A stretch of DNA of 64,000 bases from Engraulis encrasicolus. Its lineage: Eukaryota > Chordata > Actinopteri > Clupeiformes > Engraulidae. Position numbers and translations under genes: made by a program. Below the pieces are notes generated by a model. It did not search any database. It saw nothing but the letters and a program-made list of their open reading frames with translations, and was not told where the DNA came from. The stretch lies in NCBI RefSeq assembly GCF_034702125.1, contig NW_026945665.1, positions 605,001 to 669,000 on the forward strand. Reading direction: 5' to 3'. The first letter of the stretch is position 1. Each line of letters starts with the position of its first letter. Positions 52,378-64,000 of this stretch are shown here, in pieces.

Positions 52378-53804
52378 ACCACGTGGTAAAGCGTATAGCG
52401 AGCGCTCCCAAGTGCCACCCGGCGGTTGTTTGGGTACACTGCAGCTAGGCCCGGTACGTACCGAGGTGGATGACGTGGCATTACCTCGGTAAAGGGTGTG
52501 CATTGTAGGGGGACCGACCGTACTTGTCCTTCATCTAAAGCAAAAAAATGTGAATTTGAACATTTTATTGGTTTGCTAAAAATTAGTCAAACTTACATAC
52601 GTATATGCTAAATATGATGTATGCCCTCATTTGCATATGTAAACATCAAAATACAAAAAACATCCAATACATTTTTTTCTTCTCTCATCATCAGTAATCA
52701 TCTGAGAAAGTTTCATGGTGATAGCTATCATTTACATTTTTTAGCCTATTCACTTGTAGTAGTCTTACCGTAATAATACAGTATATTTATGCTAATTATG
52801 GAAATTGGTCAGTGAAACTTTGGGAAACCAAGCTAAATTCTATCCATTAGGCCCACAGATGATATTCCTGCAATAAAACTTTAAGGTACTCAACATTTCT
52901 GGGTTCATGATATCACAAGATCAGAGAATATGGTAATTTACATAGACAAAACCATGTCTCAAACATATAACCTTATGCACACTCAAAATTTCTCTGAAAC
53001 TTTTTCTGGACATTGTAGCTGTGAAAAGGTGTCTTCCACATGTATTAGAGCAAATACATGATTCAACTGATGCTTCAGCCTTTGTATAGTCATATAATAA
53101 GGACAATTCTAAAAACGCCATTGATTTCTACACTGATGACTTGTTTCCTCCCTCTTTGTTCATCAGGATGACTTCCATTTCATATTCTAATCATGTGTCT
53201 AGGACCACTGTGCCATGATATCAACAAATATGGAGCAATAACAGAGGAAATGCTACCTGGGTGCCCTCAAAATATCCTCCGTTGTCTATCGCAAGGGTGC
53301 CCTATTGATATAAATAATATATTATATTTTAATACTATAAATGTTTATATTATGAATATTTTAGGTCTGCTGACCATGGCCTGCCCCAAGACACAAAATA
53401 CAAAAACCAGAGTTTGAAAATTACAACAACAATGGACATTATAATGTTGAGTATCTCATGGATCCTCTCGGGGTCATAAATGACCCCAGAGGTGTTTTGA
53501 TTATAAATCCCACATAGATGGTCCAAATCTCACAAAAATCATTTACAACATGCACAACATATGTATTGACAAACTCCTAGAAGGACAAGTTTTTCTGATG
53601 AAAATTGCAGAAATGGTGTATGAAAATATGACCCCAGTCGGTCGCTTTAGGGTTAAGAAACCCCAAGGTTTTTTTTCGGCATTATTTCGCTATTGTGCCT
53701 ATTCTGAATGAGCCATTTTGATATAGATTAATCTAGATTAATCTAGATTAATTTCATAATTACAGTGAGATTAATTAATAAAAAAATTATCTATGCCCAC
53801 CCCT

Positions 53805-53925
53805 AAATATAATATAATATAATATAATATAATATAATATAATATAATATAATATATAATAATAATATATAATAATATAATAATATATAATAATAATATA
53901 ATAATAATATATAATAATAAGTAAT
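53805..53925. repeat. (AATAT)n/(ATAATA)n tract
   Basis: AT-only pentamer repeat grading into TAATAA repeats, the remnant of the target site of the second-level element. 53926-54570 belongs to the outer hAT element. Confidence 0.9.
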
Positions 53926-54933
53926 TTCAAAGAATCTCTATGCATGTGAGTGGGAAACACATGACTAAGGATAAAATGAGTCCTAAATACTGAATTTGAA
54001 ATTAGCATGGAATTAGCCAGCATGCACAGCTCAAAGAAATATGCATTAGTCTGACATACAGGTACAGTGAGCTAAAGACTAAATGCTAATTAGGTTAGGC
54101 TAATTTAGGATAGCCTAGTGTAGCAAGTCAAAATGGCAATGATTCTCCTCACAATCGACTAAAAACATTTCAAATATACATTTTGCACATATATCAACAC
54201 CATAAGCATGAAAATTCACCATATCACGAGGGCAGATAGAAAATGTAATTCTGTACCTTGCGGTTTACTGGCGCTAATTAATTTGCGGTAGAAAATTACC
54301 TCCGCGATTGAAATGAAACAGTGTTTTAAGTTTAACATCAATCCTGCCTCATAGTAGGCTACACCATAACACCCTGAGAATACCAAATAAGGAAGTGTAC
54401 TCACGTTTCTGGGCGCATAAAATACATTAGATAACTAAACATGTGATGATTATCTAAACAAGTGGGTAATTGGGTAATTTTTTTTCTTTAATTCTTTTTT
54501 TTTTTCTAGAAACTCTCGAGTACCGCCGCGACCCACCAGAGGGCCGCTGCCCACAGTTTGAGAATCACTGGTCTAGTGGAATAAGGTTGTCAATATTGTA
54601 GGCTAGTGTGTTAGTGTGGTAGCATAAGTGGCATAGACATATTCCAATGAGAGCTGTTGTTATATAACAAAGAAAATGTGTATCCGCGTTTCTAAAGTAA
54701 CAATCAAGACTAAATCATAAATAAAAATGAAGAAAAATCTTGTGCCACACAGTTGTCTTTTGTGTTGTTTATTTTTTCAGTTTAATCAGGCTAATGTTTC
54801 GACATGCGTCCTCAACTCTGATAAACAGCAGAAAATAGACATCCGTATGGAACCAGATAGTTTTGTATATTTGATTGTCCCGTCTGCATTGCCATGTGTT
54901 CATTTTTCTCTGATGTTTGGTGTCCTTTGTCAG

Positions 54934-54996
54934 CCACAGCTCTGGTTACGATTCATCTCTGTCCTCTGGTTATCCCCTATCTCTGACCTCCTGGAG
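54934..54996 (+). CDS. Gene B exon 2: Ser/Gly/Tyr-rich
   Basis: TTTGTCAG|CCACAGC...TGGAG|GTATGC. Phase 2 in and out, 63 nt, encoding HSSGYDSSLSSGYPLSLTSW. It matches gene A exon 2, and the flanking intron is also similar (TTTCTCTGATGTTTGGTGTC upstream resembles the A side). The internal Met of gene A is absent, so this exon cannot provide an alternative start. Confidence 0.65.
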
Positions 54997-55844
54997 GTAT
55001 GCTTTTATACCATTTACATTTATACCATTTTCATGACACTAAATATCACTAGCACATTGAAACTCTAATAAGTTACATCTTTTTAAAGGCCAACTTCAGA
55101 TGAAACAGTTTTACTCACTCCTTTTGAAAATCGGACGGTCACCCCAAGTTAAACTCACATGCAAGGCTCTCATAGCGGTGCGTCACCTCGCCTGGCTATG
55201 TTCCCCGGTGTTTCCCAATTGACATACTGTAAATAATGCAGAGAAACGAGCGAATCACGAAAGCCTTTCTGTGTTGTGTCACATCGAAAGAAGGCGTTGC
55301 TCACAAAGGTTTATGTCGACCCATTTTTCTAAAAAACATATCAAGTCATTTTTTTCTGCTTGTTTTCAAAAACAAGCAACGCCTGGTGGCCCGAAACCTA
55401 GCTTATATTAGCTATCAGCTAGTTGCTTCTCTCAGATACACACAGAGCACAAAGCCTCATACATACAGCATGTCCACTCTGGTTGCTCCATGCCTGCAGT
55501 TCGCCCAGGGGTCGAAAGAGCACAGCCCTGAATGGAGCTTGCACGCCTCCGTTGGCGCCCCTATAGTGCAGTACCACCCGGGGAAGTGGCGACTCTAACC
55601 TTGAACGATCTCTCTGCAGAGCAGGAGGAGTGAGCCAATCAGAGACCATTATACACGAGAAACCAGGAAGACCCTCTCGTTTCTCCACAAGCCACCTTGC
55701 TAGCTTGCAAAAACGTCTTGAAACAAAGCAACCAGAACGTTTTTTTAAAACAGGACCAACGCGTAACACATTAAATAACAATGCGGAACACAGCAATATT
55801 AATGAAATTACGTTGAGAGGATATCTTTAAGTTATGTCAACATA
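54997..55844. other. Intron 2 of gene B; no exon seen
   Basis: 55085-55830 begins TTTTTAAAGGCCAACTTCAG and looks like one end of another TTAA-type element, but I cannot find a matching right end. Frames on both strands (55236-55598, 55419-55796) overlap and show no domain. Confidence 0.35.
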
Positions 55845-56189
55845 TACAGTATGTCACCTAAGTGAGTACACCCCTCACATGTTTTGCAGATTTGTGAGTA
55901 TATCTTTTCATAGGAGAGTATTAAAGAAATGTCCTTTTGACACAATGATTAGTGACCTTGTAACAACATATATAACCACGTAAATTTCTTGTTCACTCAG
56001 AAAAAATCTGACATTAATGGCTGTATTTTTATTTTCTCTGAGTGAACAAGACATTTAAGAGGTTATATATGTTGTTAAAAGGTCACTAATCATTGTGTCA
56101 AAAGGACATTTCTTTAATGCTCTATGAAAAGATATACTCACAAATCTGCGAAACATGTGAGGGGTGTACTCACTTATGTGACGTACTTT
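55845..56189. mobile_element. Tc1/mariner-like foldback MITE
   Basis: CAGTATGTCACCTAAGTGAG and TACACCCCTCACATG at the left, reverse-complemented at the right; arms of about 140 bp around a ~60 bp centre. The GTGAGTACACCCCTCAC terminus is a common Tc1/mariner type in fish. Confidence 0.75.
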
Positions 56190-56327
56190 ACGTTAATACA
56201 TATTTAAAGCTATTCAAATAACTTTAATTAATCATAACCTTAACATTAAACTGCAGTAAAATATCAGTGTATAGTGACTGCGCTGGTTGGAGTGGAGTGG
56301 CTTAGTATGTTGTCTTCTCTCTTGCAG

Positions 56328-56601
56328 TGTGTCCTCTGGATCAGTGATGTGTGATGTTGGTGCCTGCTCTGGGTCTGCAGTGAAGTGCTGTCTGACCTGC
56401 ATGGCCTCCTACTGTGAGATCCATGTGAAGGACCACCACACATCTCCAGACCTGGACAGCCACGAGCTACAGGATCTCCATCACCACAGCCTCTGCCCAC
56501 AGCATCACAAAAGGCTGAAGTTCTACTGCAGAACCGACCAATCCGCAATCTGCTCACGCTGCTTCCTTCATGATCACAACGGGCATGATGTCATCGAACA
56601 G
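56328..56601 (+). CDS. Gene B exon 3: double B-box zinc finger
   Basis: TCTTGCAG|TGTG...GAACAG|GTGAAT, phase 2 in, phase 0 out. B-box 2 is complete and nearly identical to gene A (CPQHHKRLKFYC, CSRC, HDHNGH). B-box 1 differs: CDVGACSGSAVKCCLTC against CDVCNDTAVKRCLTC, i.e. two residues longer, with the second Cys of the CxxC replaced by Gly and a Cys displaced by two. Zinc binding of that site may be altered. A frame extends upstream through the acceptor (from 56287), but homology to gene A and the phase argue for the splice. Confidence 0.8.
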
Positions 56602-56864
56602 GTGAATGAGATCCATCAGTCTACACACAGACCCTGGTAGTGTGCAGGGTGCTCAAAACTGACCACATTTATACACAGTCAAAATATTAGTGAAGAGTTT
56701 AAATGAACGGCATTATACTGCCCTCGGCCTGCGTTACTGGTGCAGAACTAGACAGCTAGCGAACAGTTGAAGAGAAGGCAAGCTGAAGTGTGATTTTGTC
56801 CTTTTATTTTCTCTCTTTCATTTCCTTACTGACTTGACTTGCATTTCCACTCTCAATACTTCTC

Positions 56865-58072
56865 TTAAAGGATAGTTCCGGCGTAAAATGAAAGTTTCAC
56901 CATCGCTTTCCCATGCCACATAATGTATCTAATGATGAGCCATTTCGGGCAATGCCGCGCCGTTATGGAGTTAGCTAATTCCGTCTAAAGAGGAATGCTG
57001 TGCCAAAAAGGCGTATGGCTATGGAGGTGTTTGAAGAGAGAGAAACATGTGTAAATGTGTCTGGCTCATGAATCTGGACTGTCTGTGAATCTGTGAAACT
57101 GGTTGCAACACCGCGCGTCTTTGCCAGCAAGCACTCTGTTTTTGGAAGGCATACAGGTGCAGTAAATGTAGCCCACTACAGGAGATAAATAAAATGTCAA
57201 AACAAACTAGCGCGGGATGGCAAGTGAAATTGTGAAATTGTGCGACCTGAGGCATTCGATGTGGTTGATGTCAAGCATGCTAGAGTAGTTTCAGTGAAGT
57301 AGACTCTAATTGACGAGGGCGCGCGAGGTCAGATGGACCATTACGCAACGGAGGAGGGCTGGAGGAATTTTATAAAGTCGTACTAGAAGTGCTCTTACAG
57401 ATGTAAGTACACCACCAGTGGTGTGTTATTACAAAGTTGAATCCATGTTATATTATACCGTGTTGCAATTACTTTGTAAGAGTAGTCTGCCTACCTGTAC
57501 TCTCCATACAACTCTTCAAATCTGCTGCCTGCATACACGGTAGTCGCGATCCCTCCGGGTTTTTATGTCAGTTTCGTCCACTTCTGATGCTATTAGCCAT
57601 TCCCGTCATATGGCTGGTTTAGACAGTCGGTGAAAACTGTCGGGGTTCCAGCTTTTCATTTTACGGTCGCAGCCGGTGTAAGAACCGCGAACCATGTTTA
57701 GCCTACCTAGCCACCTGATTGAGTAGNCTGCATCCGGGNCAGAGAGTTGCAACAGCGAGACACCTCTGAAAACACTGGCCAGTGAAAGACTGTGGTCCGA
57801 TGATCTTCTCTGTGCCTCGGTTTGATTGACGAGACCTTTGTGATGAAGTGTGTAGCGTTTTTGAAGTTGTTTATAGCGGGGAAACATCAGAAAATAATAG
57901 GCCTATAATTGGCCCCGCCGTGATGCATTGGCTGCGTTTTTCGCCAAAAAGCTTAAAATTAGCTAACTCCATAACGGCGCGGCATTGCCCGGAATGGCTC
58001 ATCATTAGATACATTATGTGACATGGGAAAGCGATGGTGAAACTTTCATTTTACGCCGGAACTATCCTTTAA
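56865..58072. mobile_element. 1.2-kb TTAA element with ~115-bp inverted ends
   Basis: TTAAAGGATAGTTCCGGCGT and onward to ATGGAGTTAGCTAATT on the left is mirrored on the right, ending in ACTATCCTTTAA. ACTTCTCTTAA overlaps the left boundary and recurs just outside the right end. Two ambiguous bases (N) at 57727 and 57739. Lies in gene B intron 3. Confidence 0.85.
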
Positions 58073-58844
58073 CACTTCTCTTAACTCTTGACACTCTCAA
58101 AACTGTAAAACTGTAAACAGAAAACGAAATAGAAATACATGAATTTCACATACTAAAATATTTCCATATGGCACACATCTACGCGCAATCCAGCGATCTA
58201 ATTTCAGCATACACCAACGTGACCTAGCATAGCTAAGTATAATGACATTAGCCAACATTTCTAGGCAGAGTAAACATCATTTCTAGAGCCAAATAGATCA
58301 CAATTTACCTCAAAATAGCAATGCAATTTTGTTACAAACAACATCCAACACGACATGATTACTTGCAGACTAATATTGTCCAAGGCTCAAGTGTGAAAAG
58401 ATTTGAATTGCGGGCGAGAAGAAGTCCAGTGGCTTTATGGCAGAAAACACATTGAAATCACTGGCTGGAACTAACCAGGAAGTAGAATTGCGCTGAAGGC
58501 GCAGTACCCCGTAAAAGTCCACTAGGTGGCGGTATTCACCATAAAAGTTATGTGTGCCATACTAAACTCAGGCATGGAATTAAATGGAAGGTAGAACAGC
58601 CATATAATGTTTGGTCTCATTCAAAAATAGTGGAACCGTCTTGGGAAGTGTGCAGGGTGCTCAATACAAACAACTAAAGCCTGATATCCTTTTCCGTACA
58701 TATAAGACACTGGTAGTCATACGTGTAAGCAGCCAATGATTTAATGGTTAGGGATTCAGTGTTGGGATCAGATGGTTGCAGTTTCAAACCCCACCCAAAA
58801 AATCCTCAGTGTCAGTGTGGACAGGCACTATTTATTGTGGGGGG
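58073..58844. other. Intron 3 of gene B; tRNA-SINE fragment at 58733-58791
   Basis: AATGGTTAGGGATTCAG, then GATGGTTGCAGTTTCAAACC reads like a decayed tRNA-derived SINE head (B box GTTTCAAACC). No exon seen. Confidence 0.5.
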
Positions 58845-59236
58845 TAGGGAACCTATGGCTCGGGAGCCATATGTGGCTCTTTTAGGAACTGTATCTGGCT
58901 CTTACTTACCTAGGGTTGCCAATCGTCCCTTGAAGTACGGAATCGTCCCGGATATATGATAAAAGTATGCAGGATGTTTAAACCCTGGAAATTACATCTA
59001 AGAAATACAACATTTCCGGGGGGAGGAACCCCACACCCCTCGCCATAATGAAGTTGACAACCCTATACTTATCTGTTATCAATAAAACTTAACAACTTGA
59101 CAGTACACTTGTTGGGCTTAATTGAAATACATGGTCTTAATTGTATTCAGGGTTTTTAAAATGGCATGGCTCTCACCAAAATGTATTTTTTTTTTTTAAT
59201 TGTCTTTTATGACTCTCCACCAATACGGTTCCTTAG
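58845..59236. mobile_element. hAT-type MITE, copy 2 of 17064-17471
   Basis: Shares GGGAACCTATGGCTC, CATATGTGGCTCTTTTAGGA and the order of internal blocks with the copy in gene A intron 2. Right end CGGTTCCTTA. More diverged, and no clear target duplication. Confidence 0.65.
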
Positions 59237-59322
59237 TGTGTCATTATTGCACAGTCTCTAGGAGTCAGGGCACAGCCTAATAAACATTGTTACTGATGAT
59301 GAAATTATTTGTGTTAATACAG

Positions 59323-59362
59323 ACTCCTGTAAAGACCTCCTCAAAGTCTTCTATGAAAGAAG
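59323..59362 (+). CDS. Gene B exon 4: 13-residue Thr/Lys linker
   Basis: AATACAG|ACTCCT...GAAG|GTATAT, phase 0 in, phase 1 out, same 40-nt length as gene A exon 4. Encodes TPVKTSSKSSMKE. Upstream intron sequence (GTGTTAATACAG) is also identical to gene A. Confidence 0.65.
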
Positions 59363-59526
59363 GTATATCATGTTTTACATTCTGCAAAACGTTAATCAGT
59401 TATGTGTGCTGTGTGTGCTAAGTTGGATGAAGCCAGTGTAGTGGTGTAAATTCTTCCCTGAACCCTTTTGGGCGTTGTTGCTCCAAAATTCCACCAGTGT
59501 ATAGCTGTAATAGGCATTAAAAAAGT

Positions 59527-61247
59527 TAAAGGGACACTGTATAGGAAATGGTCAAAAAAGGTACTGCAACTATGCTGCTTATTGAAATTGGGCTGCCTAT
59601 TCCCACATTCAGGGCTCTAAATTAACACACGCCAACCCGCCAAACACGGGTGAAAATTAATTTTGGCTAGTAGAAAAAAATACCTACCCGCCAATTTGGC
59701 CAGTAGCGCCCGAGTACAGTAAATTATGAACGGTAAACCGCTGCTATGACGAACGTGCGCACGTTAAGTATGCAGAGCCCTTAAGGCGAGATTTCCTACA
59801 TTACCCATGGACACTAGCGGCACAACGTAGCCTCCCACCGTGGGCTTTCCACTGTAGCAAGCGTCAACTCCATGCTGTTGCGCGCGCCAGCATTGAAAAC
59901 ATTTCAGACGACCAGCCTTCTGTCAGCTACGCTCACACTATTCTGACAGGCAGCTCTCCTCCTATGCTCTCGTCGATTTCGCTACAACCTTTTTAACGCC
60001 ACTACTGCTATTATTACTAGGCTGAACCTTGCTGTAACAGGCTGCCTTTTTGAAGCAGCGAGGCCCTGACCGTTTCAATAACATGACTAACGCAGATTAT
60101 GCCTATGTTTTGTGCGAGTGATGAGAATATGGCGGGGGTTAGAGCAAGGTTCTGTGTGTTGGTGAATGCTAGTAGTAATTGTAACCATAATAATAGTGAC
60201 GTTAAAAAAGGAGTGGTTGTGGAACGAAATAGCGACAAGGAGAGGAGGAGAGCTGACTGTCAGAGTAGTGTGAGCGTAGCTGTCAGTTCAGTTGTCTTCT
60301 GAAATGTTCCGAGTCCTGGCGCAACTTAGTTGGAAAGCCCACGCCATCGGAAAGAAAACAAATAACAAAAAAGCAACCAACGACGAAGCTGTGGAAGTAA
60401 CAAAGGAATCGAAGATTCCCGTGATATTATTTACTTTTAGTTAAACTAGGCTTCTTGTCATTTTGTTGCGCATGGTAGATAAGAGAAGAGCTCCTCCTCT
60501 CTCCTCTCCTTTTCCTCTCATCACTTCTCCTTCCTTGGGGTGTGCGTATGTGAGGTTTTGGAGAGTTTTGCTGTGTGCTTGGTTACTGTATGTTAAAGGT
60601 CTGTTATGTGAGTGGCTTGTGTGATGTGATTCAGCTGTTTTCAGAGGAATTGAACAAAAACTAATCAAATTGATTAGGCCTAAGTAATGAAAGTTAAAAA
60701 TAAAGCAGAAGTTAAAAAATAATGAAAAAATATATAGCCTATAATAGGCCTATAGTATGCAGGCCTATATATAGTGTATATAGTGTAATTGTTGAACAAA
60801 ATTACCATAATTATAAAAAAAAAAAAACTAGCCTAACACATAGTTTATTTTGGCGAGATTGAAAAAAATGGCTAGTTGAACTTCTGTTTGGCTGGTAAGA
60901 AAAAATGTCCACTAGCCAAATTGGCTGGTGGTGGAAAAAGTTAATTTAGAGCCCTGCCCACATTTGATCTTTATATGAATGTTTACTAAGTATTAAACAA
61001 ATATGTTCTAGTATGGTCCAAGTACAGTCATTTTTGCAGCTAAAAATGGCTATTTTTGGAAATTCAAAATGGCGGACCATGGAGAAGATCCCCCTTTTCA
61101 TGTATGAAAAGTGCAATTTTTCCAGTCATAATGAATACTTAGAATTTGATGGTGGTAGTAAGTATTCATGAAAAAGGTAACATTAGTGAATGGGTAGCAT
61201 GAATTCTGGAAATAAACAACTAAAAATCCTGCACAGTGTCCCTTTAA
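59527..61247. mobile_element. TTAA MITE, copy 2, split by a hAT insertion
   Basis: TTAAAGGGACACTGT at the left, ACAGTGTCCCTTTAA at the right; body as in 26544-26906 but in the opposite orientation (GAAATTCAAAATGGCGGACC). Interrupted at 59610-60956. Confidence 0.85.
59610..60956. mobile_element. hAT-type element, 1.35 kb, perfect 8-bp duplication
   Basis: Ends CAGGGCTCTAAATTAAC and GTTAATTTAGAGCCCTG, exact inverted repeats of 17 bp; duplication CCCACATT on both sides (59602-59609 and 60957-60964). Internal inverted pieces around 59915-59955 and 60255-60290. The frame 60099-60302 is not a recognisable transposase. Inserted into an existing MITE, so it is the younger of the two. Confidence 0.92.
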
Positions 61248-61253
61248 CTACCA

Positions 61254-61300
61254 GTACCACACTACTATGACATAACACAGGGCCTTTGGTCATGTACTAC
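61254..61300 (-). repeat. Single inverted copy of the 54-bp satellite unit
   Basis: Read on the minus strand: CCAAAGGCCCTGTGTTATGT, then CATAGTAGTGTGGTACTGG, clearly the unit of 1-157 and 1220-1370, with some substitutions. It lies in gene B intron 4, about 115 bp before the FN3 exon. Confidence 0.65.
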
Positions 61301-61415
61301 AACTTGGTCTTTGCAATTCTGTTAACAACTAATTTATATCAGTGTGTCTTAACTGTGGTCTGAAGCCAACATGATGTAACCCCTGCCCCATCTGCTGTGT
61401 CCTCAGGTTCTGCAG

Positions 61416-61679
61416 ATGTTCCTCCCCCTGGTCCGATTCAGTTTGAGTCAGTGAAGTCATGCTCAGTGTCATTACGCTGGTCACCTCCAGAGGGCGCTCC
61501 TGGTCATCACACCTTCAAGGTCACCTGGACAGGAGGTCAAAAGCACTTGTGCTTTACTGTAACAGATGTGGCTTTAGAGGTGACAGAGCTGACTCCAGGA
61601 GAGAAGTACCACTTCACTGTGGCCACCCTCAGCCAAGATGGCCTCCAGAGCACACCTGTGGAGGGGGCTGTTCATACTG
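61416..61679 (+). CDS. Gene B exon 5: fibronectin type III domain
   Basis: GTTCTGCAG|ATGTTCC...ACTG|GTGAGA, phase 1 on both sides, 264 nt as in gene A. Encodes DVPPPGPIQFESVKSCSVSL, then LRWSPPEGAPGHHTFKVTWT and LTPGEKYHFTVATLSQDG: a regular FN3 with the strand-B Trp and strand-F Tyr. An acceptor nine bases upstream (CCTCAG|GTTCTGCAG) would keep the frame and add three residues. The second FN3 expected ~2 kb downstream is not seen by 64000, so gene B is incomplete in this window. Confidence 0.8.
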
Positions 61680-62079
61680 GTGAGACACAGGGCCTTTTAC
61701 ATTATTCTTCGCAGACATAACACTCTCTGTTGGGTTTCAAAGTCAGATGAAACCACTGTTTATGTGTGATGTATGAAGCAACAATCTTTCCCAACATGGG
61801 GATGGACACAGACTGAGAAAGGAAATGGTCCTCTAACTCAGTGCTTCCCAACCAGGGGTACGTGTACCACTAGGGGTACGTGAATACAATGCAGGGGGTT
61901 CATGGAAAAATATCAATAAAAACACATGTGTGGAGCATAATCATATTGGCATAGAGGAAGAGAAAGAGCACGAGTGAGGGCGTACTTATAGTATGACAAA
62001 AATGCTTAGGGGGTACGGGGGACAAAAAAAGGTGTTTTGTTGGCGGAGAGTAATCAAGAACAAGAAAGTAACACAGCCT
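61680..62079. other. Intron of gene B; end of a hAT-type element at ~61843
   Basis: CAGTGCTTCCCAACCAGGGG followed by TACGTGTACCACTAGGGGTA resembles a hAT terminus; the matching right end is not found. No exon seen. Confidence 0.4.
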
Positions 62080-63800
62080 GTAACGGTAACATACTTTGCA
62101 GTAGAATAATCGGCTATTTGGAAAAAAGAGAAATTACCAACTGCTTCCCATCTGATTTGCCGACGTCTTCTGTGTCCTAATATCATCACGTTTTAGTAGT
62201 TAGAATTGGGTGTTCTACGGTTAGGCTTCTGTTAGATTTTGGACGTTTCCAAAATTCTCTTCTCCAATAAAAATTGAAGGATGAATGCTCTGCGTTGTGT
62301 TTTAACTGACTCACTTGCAAAAATAAAATAAGTCTTGACTTCGTAATTAAAAGGATCGATCAGGATACAATTTATTATAGAAAAAGTGAGATTACAAGAA
62401 GAAGGAAAATAAAGGTTAAACAGAAATAAAAATGAGACAAAGTCTCACAGCGTCTCACTAACTAGGCAGCATCCTATCTCTGGTGAATGACAGGCAAAAT
62501 CGACAATTGACAAAATGGTGGCAATGATTTTTATACCCTCTTCCTCATGTCAGCAGGTTACACGTATGCAAGTATGATGTTAGTTTAGGAAGATGTCCCC
62601 ACGTCTACAGTAGTGACAAATCATAAAAACACCTATCGCTAAGGATAACACACAGCCTAGATGTGTCTGCTATCTAGAAAGTTAGGCGCGAGCACACTGT
62701 GCCCTGGCACAATGGCCTTCAACAGCAGAGGCTCTCGCTCTGAGCTCAAGATATCAGAAGCCGTAAGTGTCAACATGCACATTCTTGACCCAATTAATTT
62801 GAACATAGGAATAGGCAAAAGGTTCATTCTAAAACTTCGCAACAGTATGGTCAATCAGTTGTTGGTCAGCTGCAAAATGCAGCAGGATATACCACTCAAA
62901 TTTAACACTACTCAAAATAATTGTAGTTACTGAATCTTTATCCCTAATGCCGCGATCACACCACGGGCGTTGAAAGAGCTAAAACGCTGCTGACTCCTGC
63001 CTGGAAAGCACTGGTCAGGGGCGTTGGACGCAGCAAACAATTCAACCTGAAGCGTTCGGTCAGGAATCTCGACCAACTGAAGCTCGTGTTTAGAAAAATG
63101 TGAAAATTCCATTGGCTGCTGCCTGCTACCGCCGAGCTCATTACATATTTTTAGATGAAGTTCAACTTTTGACGGCCTCGGCTTTTCACGCTTTTGACGC
63201 CCTCGCCTCTAGAAACGCGGTTGCTGCTTTTCATGCTTCTGCTGTCTCCTCTCCCGTTCAAAGTCAGTTACTTTCGCATCTTTCCACGCGTTCAACACCA
63301 GCGATGTGTTCGCACGGTTATACTTGCCCAAGTACCCCCAACATGACAGTCCTTTCACGATCTTAGCTTTATACTCGAAAGTTTTCCATCCGGCTGTGGA
63401 AATTCTGTTCTTCCCCCATCACATTTTCACATGTGTAGAAAAGCGTCTTGAATTTATGATAAGCAAATTCATTACAAATTGCAAGTCAAGAGCTGTCCCG
63501 CAAACTTCCAGCTGTCAGACAGGCATTCAAATGTGTGAATGACTCTGGCTGTGAGTGGATTTGATGAGTGAGATTGAATGAGATTAACATTAACATAAAT
63601 TAAACTATCCCTTGTGGAAAGAAATGCTTCAGTAATAGCCTATTTATTTATTTATTTATAATTTATATAATATAATATAATATAATATAATATAATATAA
63701 TATAATATAATATAATATAATATAATATAATATAATATATGCCTATAATGTAATATAATAATATATAAATGGGTAATATGGGCCCCGGGACACTGTACTA
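62080..63800. mobile_element. Dispersed repeat R2, copy 2, with an internal insertion
   Basis: Same ordered blocks as 18370-19320. A ~370 bp segment (about 62947-63318, starting TGCCGCGATCACACCACGGG) is absent from copy 1 (...TCTTTATCTCTTATACTTTCCC...), so it is an insertion. A second extra stretch (about 62190-62900) is also specific to this copy. The (TATAA)n tract 63660-63740 lies within. Confidence 0.6.
63660..63740. repeat. (TATAA)n microsatellite
   Basis: About 16 pentamer units. 63801-64000 shows no exon. Confidence 0.95.
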
Positions 63801-64000
63801 GAAAAAATGCAGGCAGTGTGCAGATCCTTTCCTGCTCCTACATGTGACAGTTTTTTTATTTGGCACCTGCTGATGTTTTTCTGCTGGATGTGCGCGCTTC
63901 CCACTACACTCTGTCTACTAGAAAAATTGGCCTCGGCGTCAAAAAGTCCCTGCTCTAACTGTAATACAGAGTGCATTACAATATGCAACCTTGCCTCCTC

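Noticed and set aside
57721..57745. Sequence signal at the two N bases
   Set aside because: N marks uncertain base calls inside a repeat with inverted ends; nothing biological can be read from it.

Overview
The window looks like a piece of a teleost fish genome. Coding sequence is a small minority, split into short exons with GT-AG introns. Long (TG)n/(CA)n tracts are common, and there are many hAT, Tc1/mariner, piggyBac-like, L2-type LINE, tRNA-SINE and Ty3/gypsy remnants. The few real exons encode a fish-style finTRIM-like B-box and FN3 architecture. The motif TAGGCCTA is scattered throughout. A clupeiform-like genome is my guess only; the species cannot be fixed from the sequence.

The only host genes I can support are two tandem copies, both on the + strand, of one multi-exon gene. 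Gene A has exons at 13082-13449 (SMKSD repeats), 14144-14209 (Ser/Gly/Tyr-rich), 19695-19962 (double B-box), 20504-20543 (Thr/Lys linker), 20638-20901 (FN3) and 22941-23201 (second FN3). Gene B has the same series at 35871-36013, 54934-54996, 56328-56601, 59323-59362 and 61416-61679, and then runs off the right edge. Splice phases agree exon by exon (2, 2, 0, 1, 1), which is the strongest argument that these are real exons. I see no RING, NACHT, GTPase or B30.2 exon in the window. Gene A therefore looks truncated or short, while gene B may carry its C-terminal domain beyond 64000.

Nearly everything else is repeats. 1-13080: satellites (54 bp and 39 bp units), microsatellites, MITEs, a ~0.9-1.4 kb direct repeat pair and a split L2 LINE. 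14210-23200: introns of gene A filled with MITEs. 23200-35870: the intergenic part, with a 4.5 kb element that has ~1.25 kb inverted arms, a large 26-bp minisatellite, and a near-perfect ~210 bp palindrome flanked by a 12-bp direct repeat. 36014-54933: the 18.9 kb first intron of gene B. It holds a degenerate Ty3/gypsy element and a 10 kb insertion with hAT-type ends and a perfect 8-bp target duplication. Inside that insertion sit a second hAT-like element, a piggyBac-like element and an unidentified repeat, the last also present as an inverted partner just outside. 55000-64000: the remaining gene B introns, again mostly transposons.

The most interesting points are the duplicated SMKSD/B-box/FN3 gene with 6 versus 2 N-terminal repeats, the multi-level transposon nest that stretched one intron about 28-fold, the unidentified inverted-pair element, the Penelope/hammerhead-like palindromes, and nine elements that all end in TTAAAG...CTTTAA.
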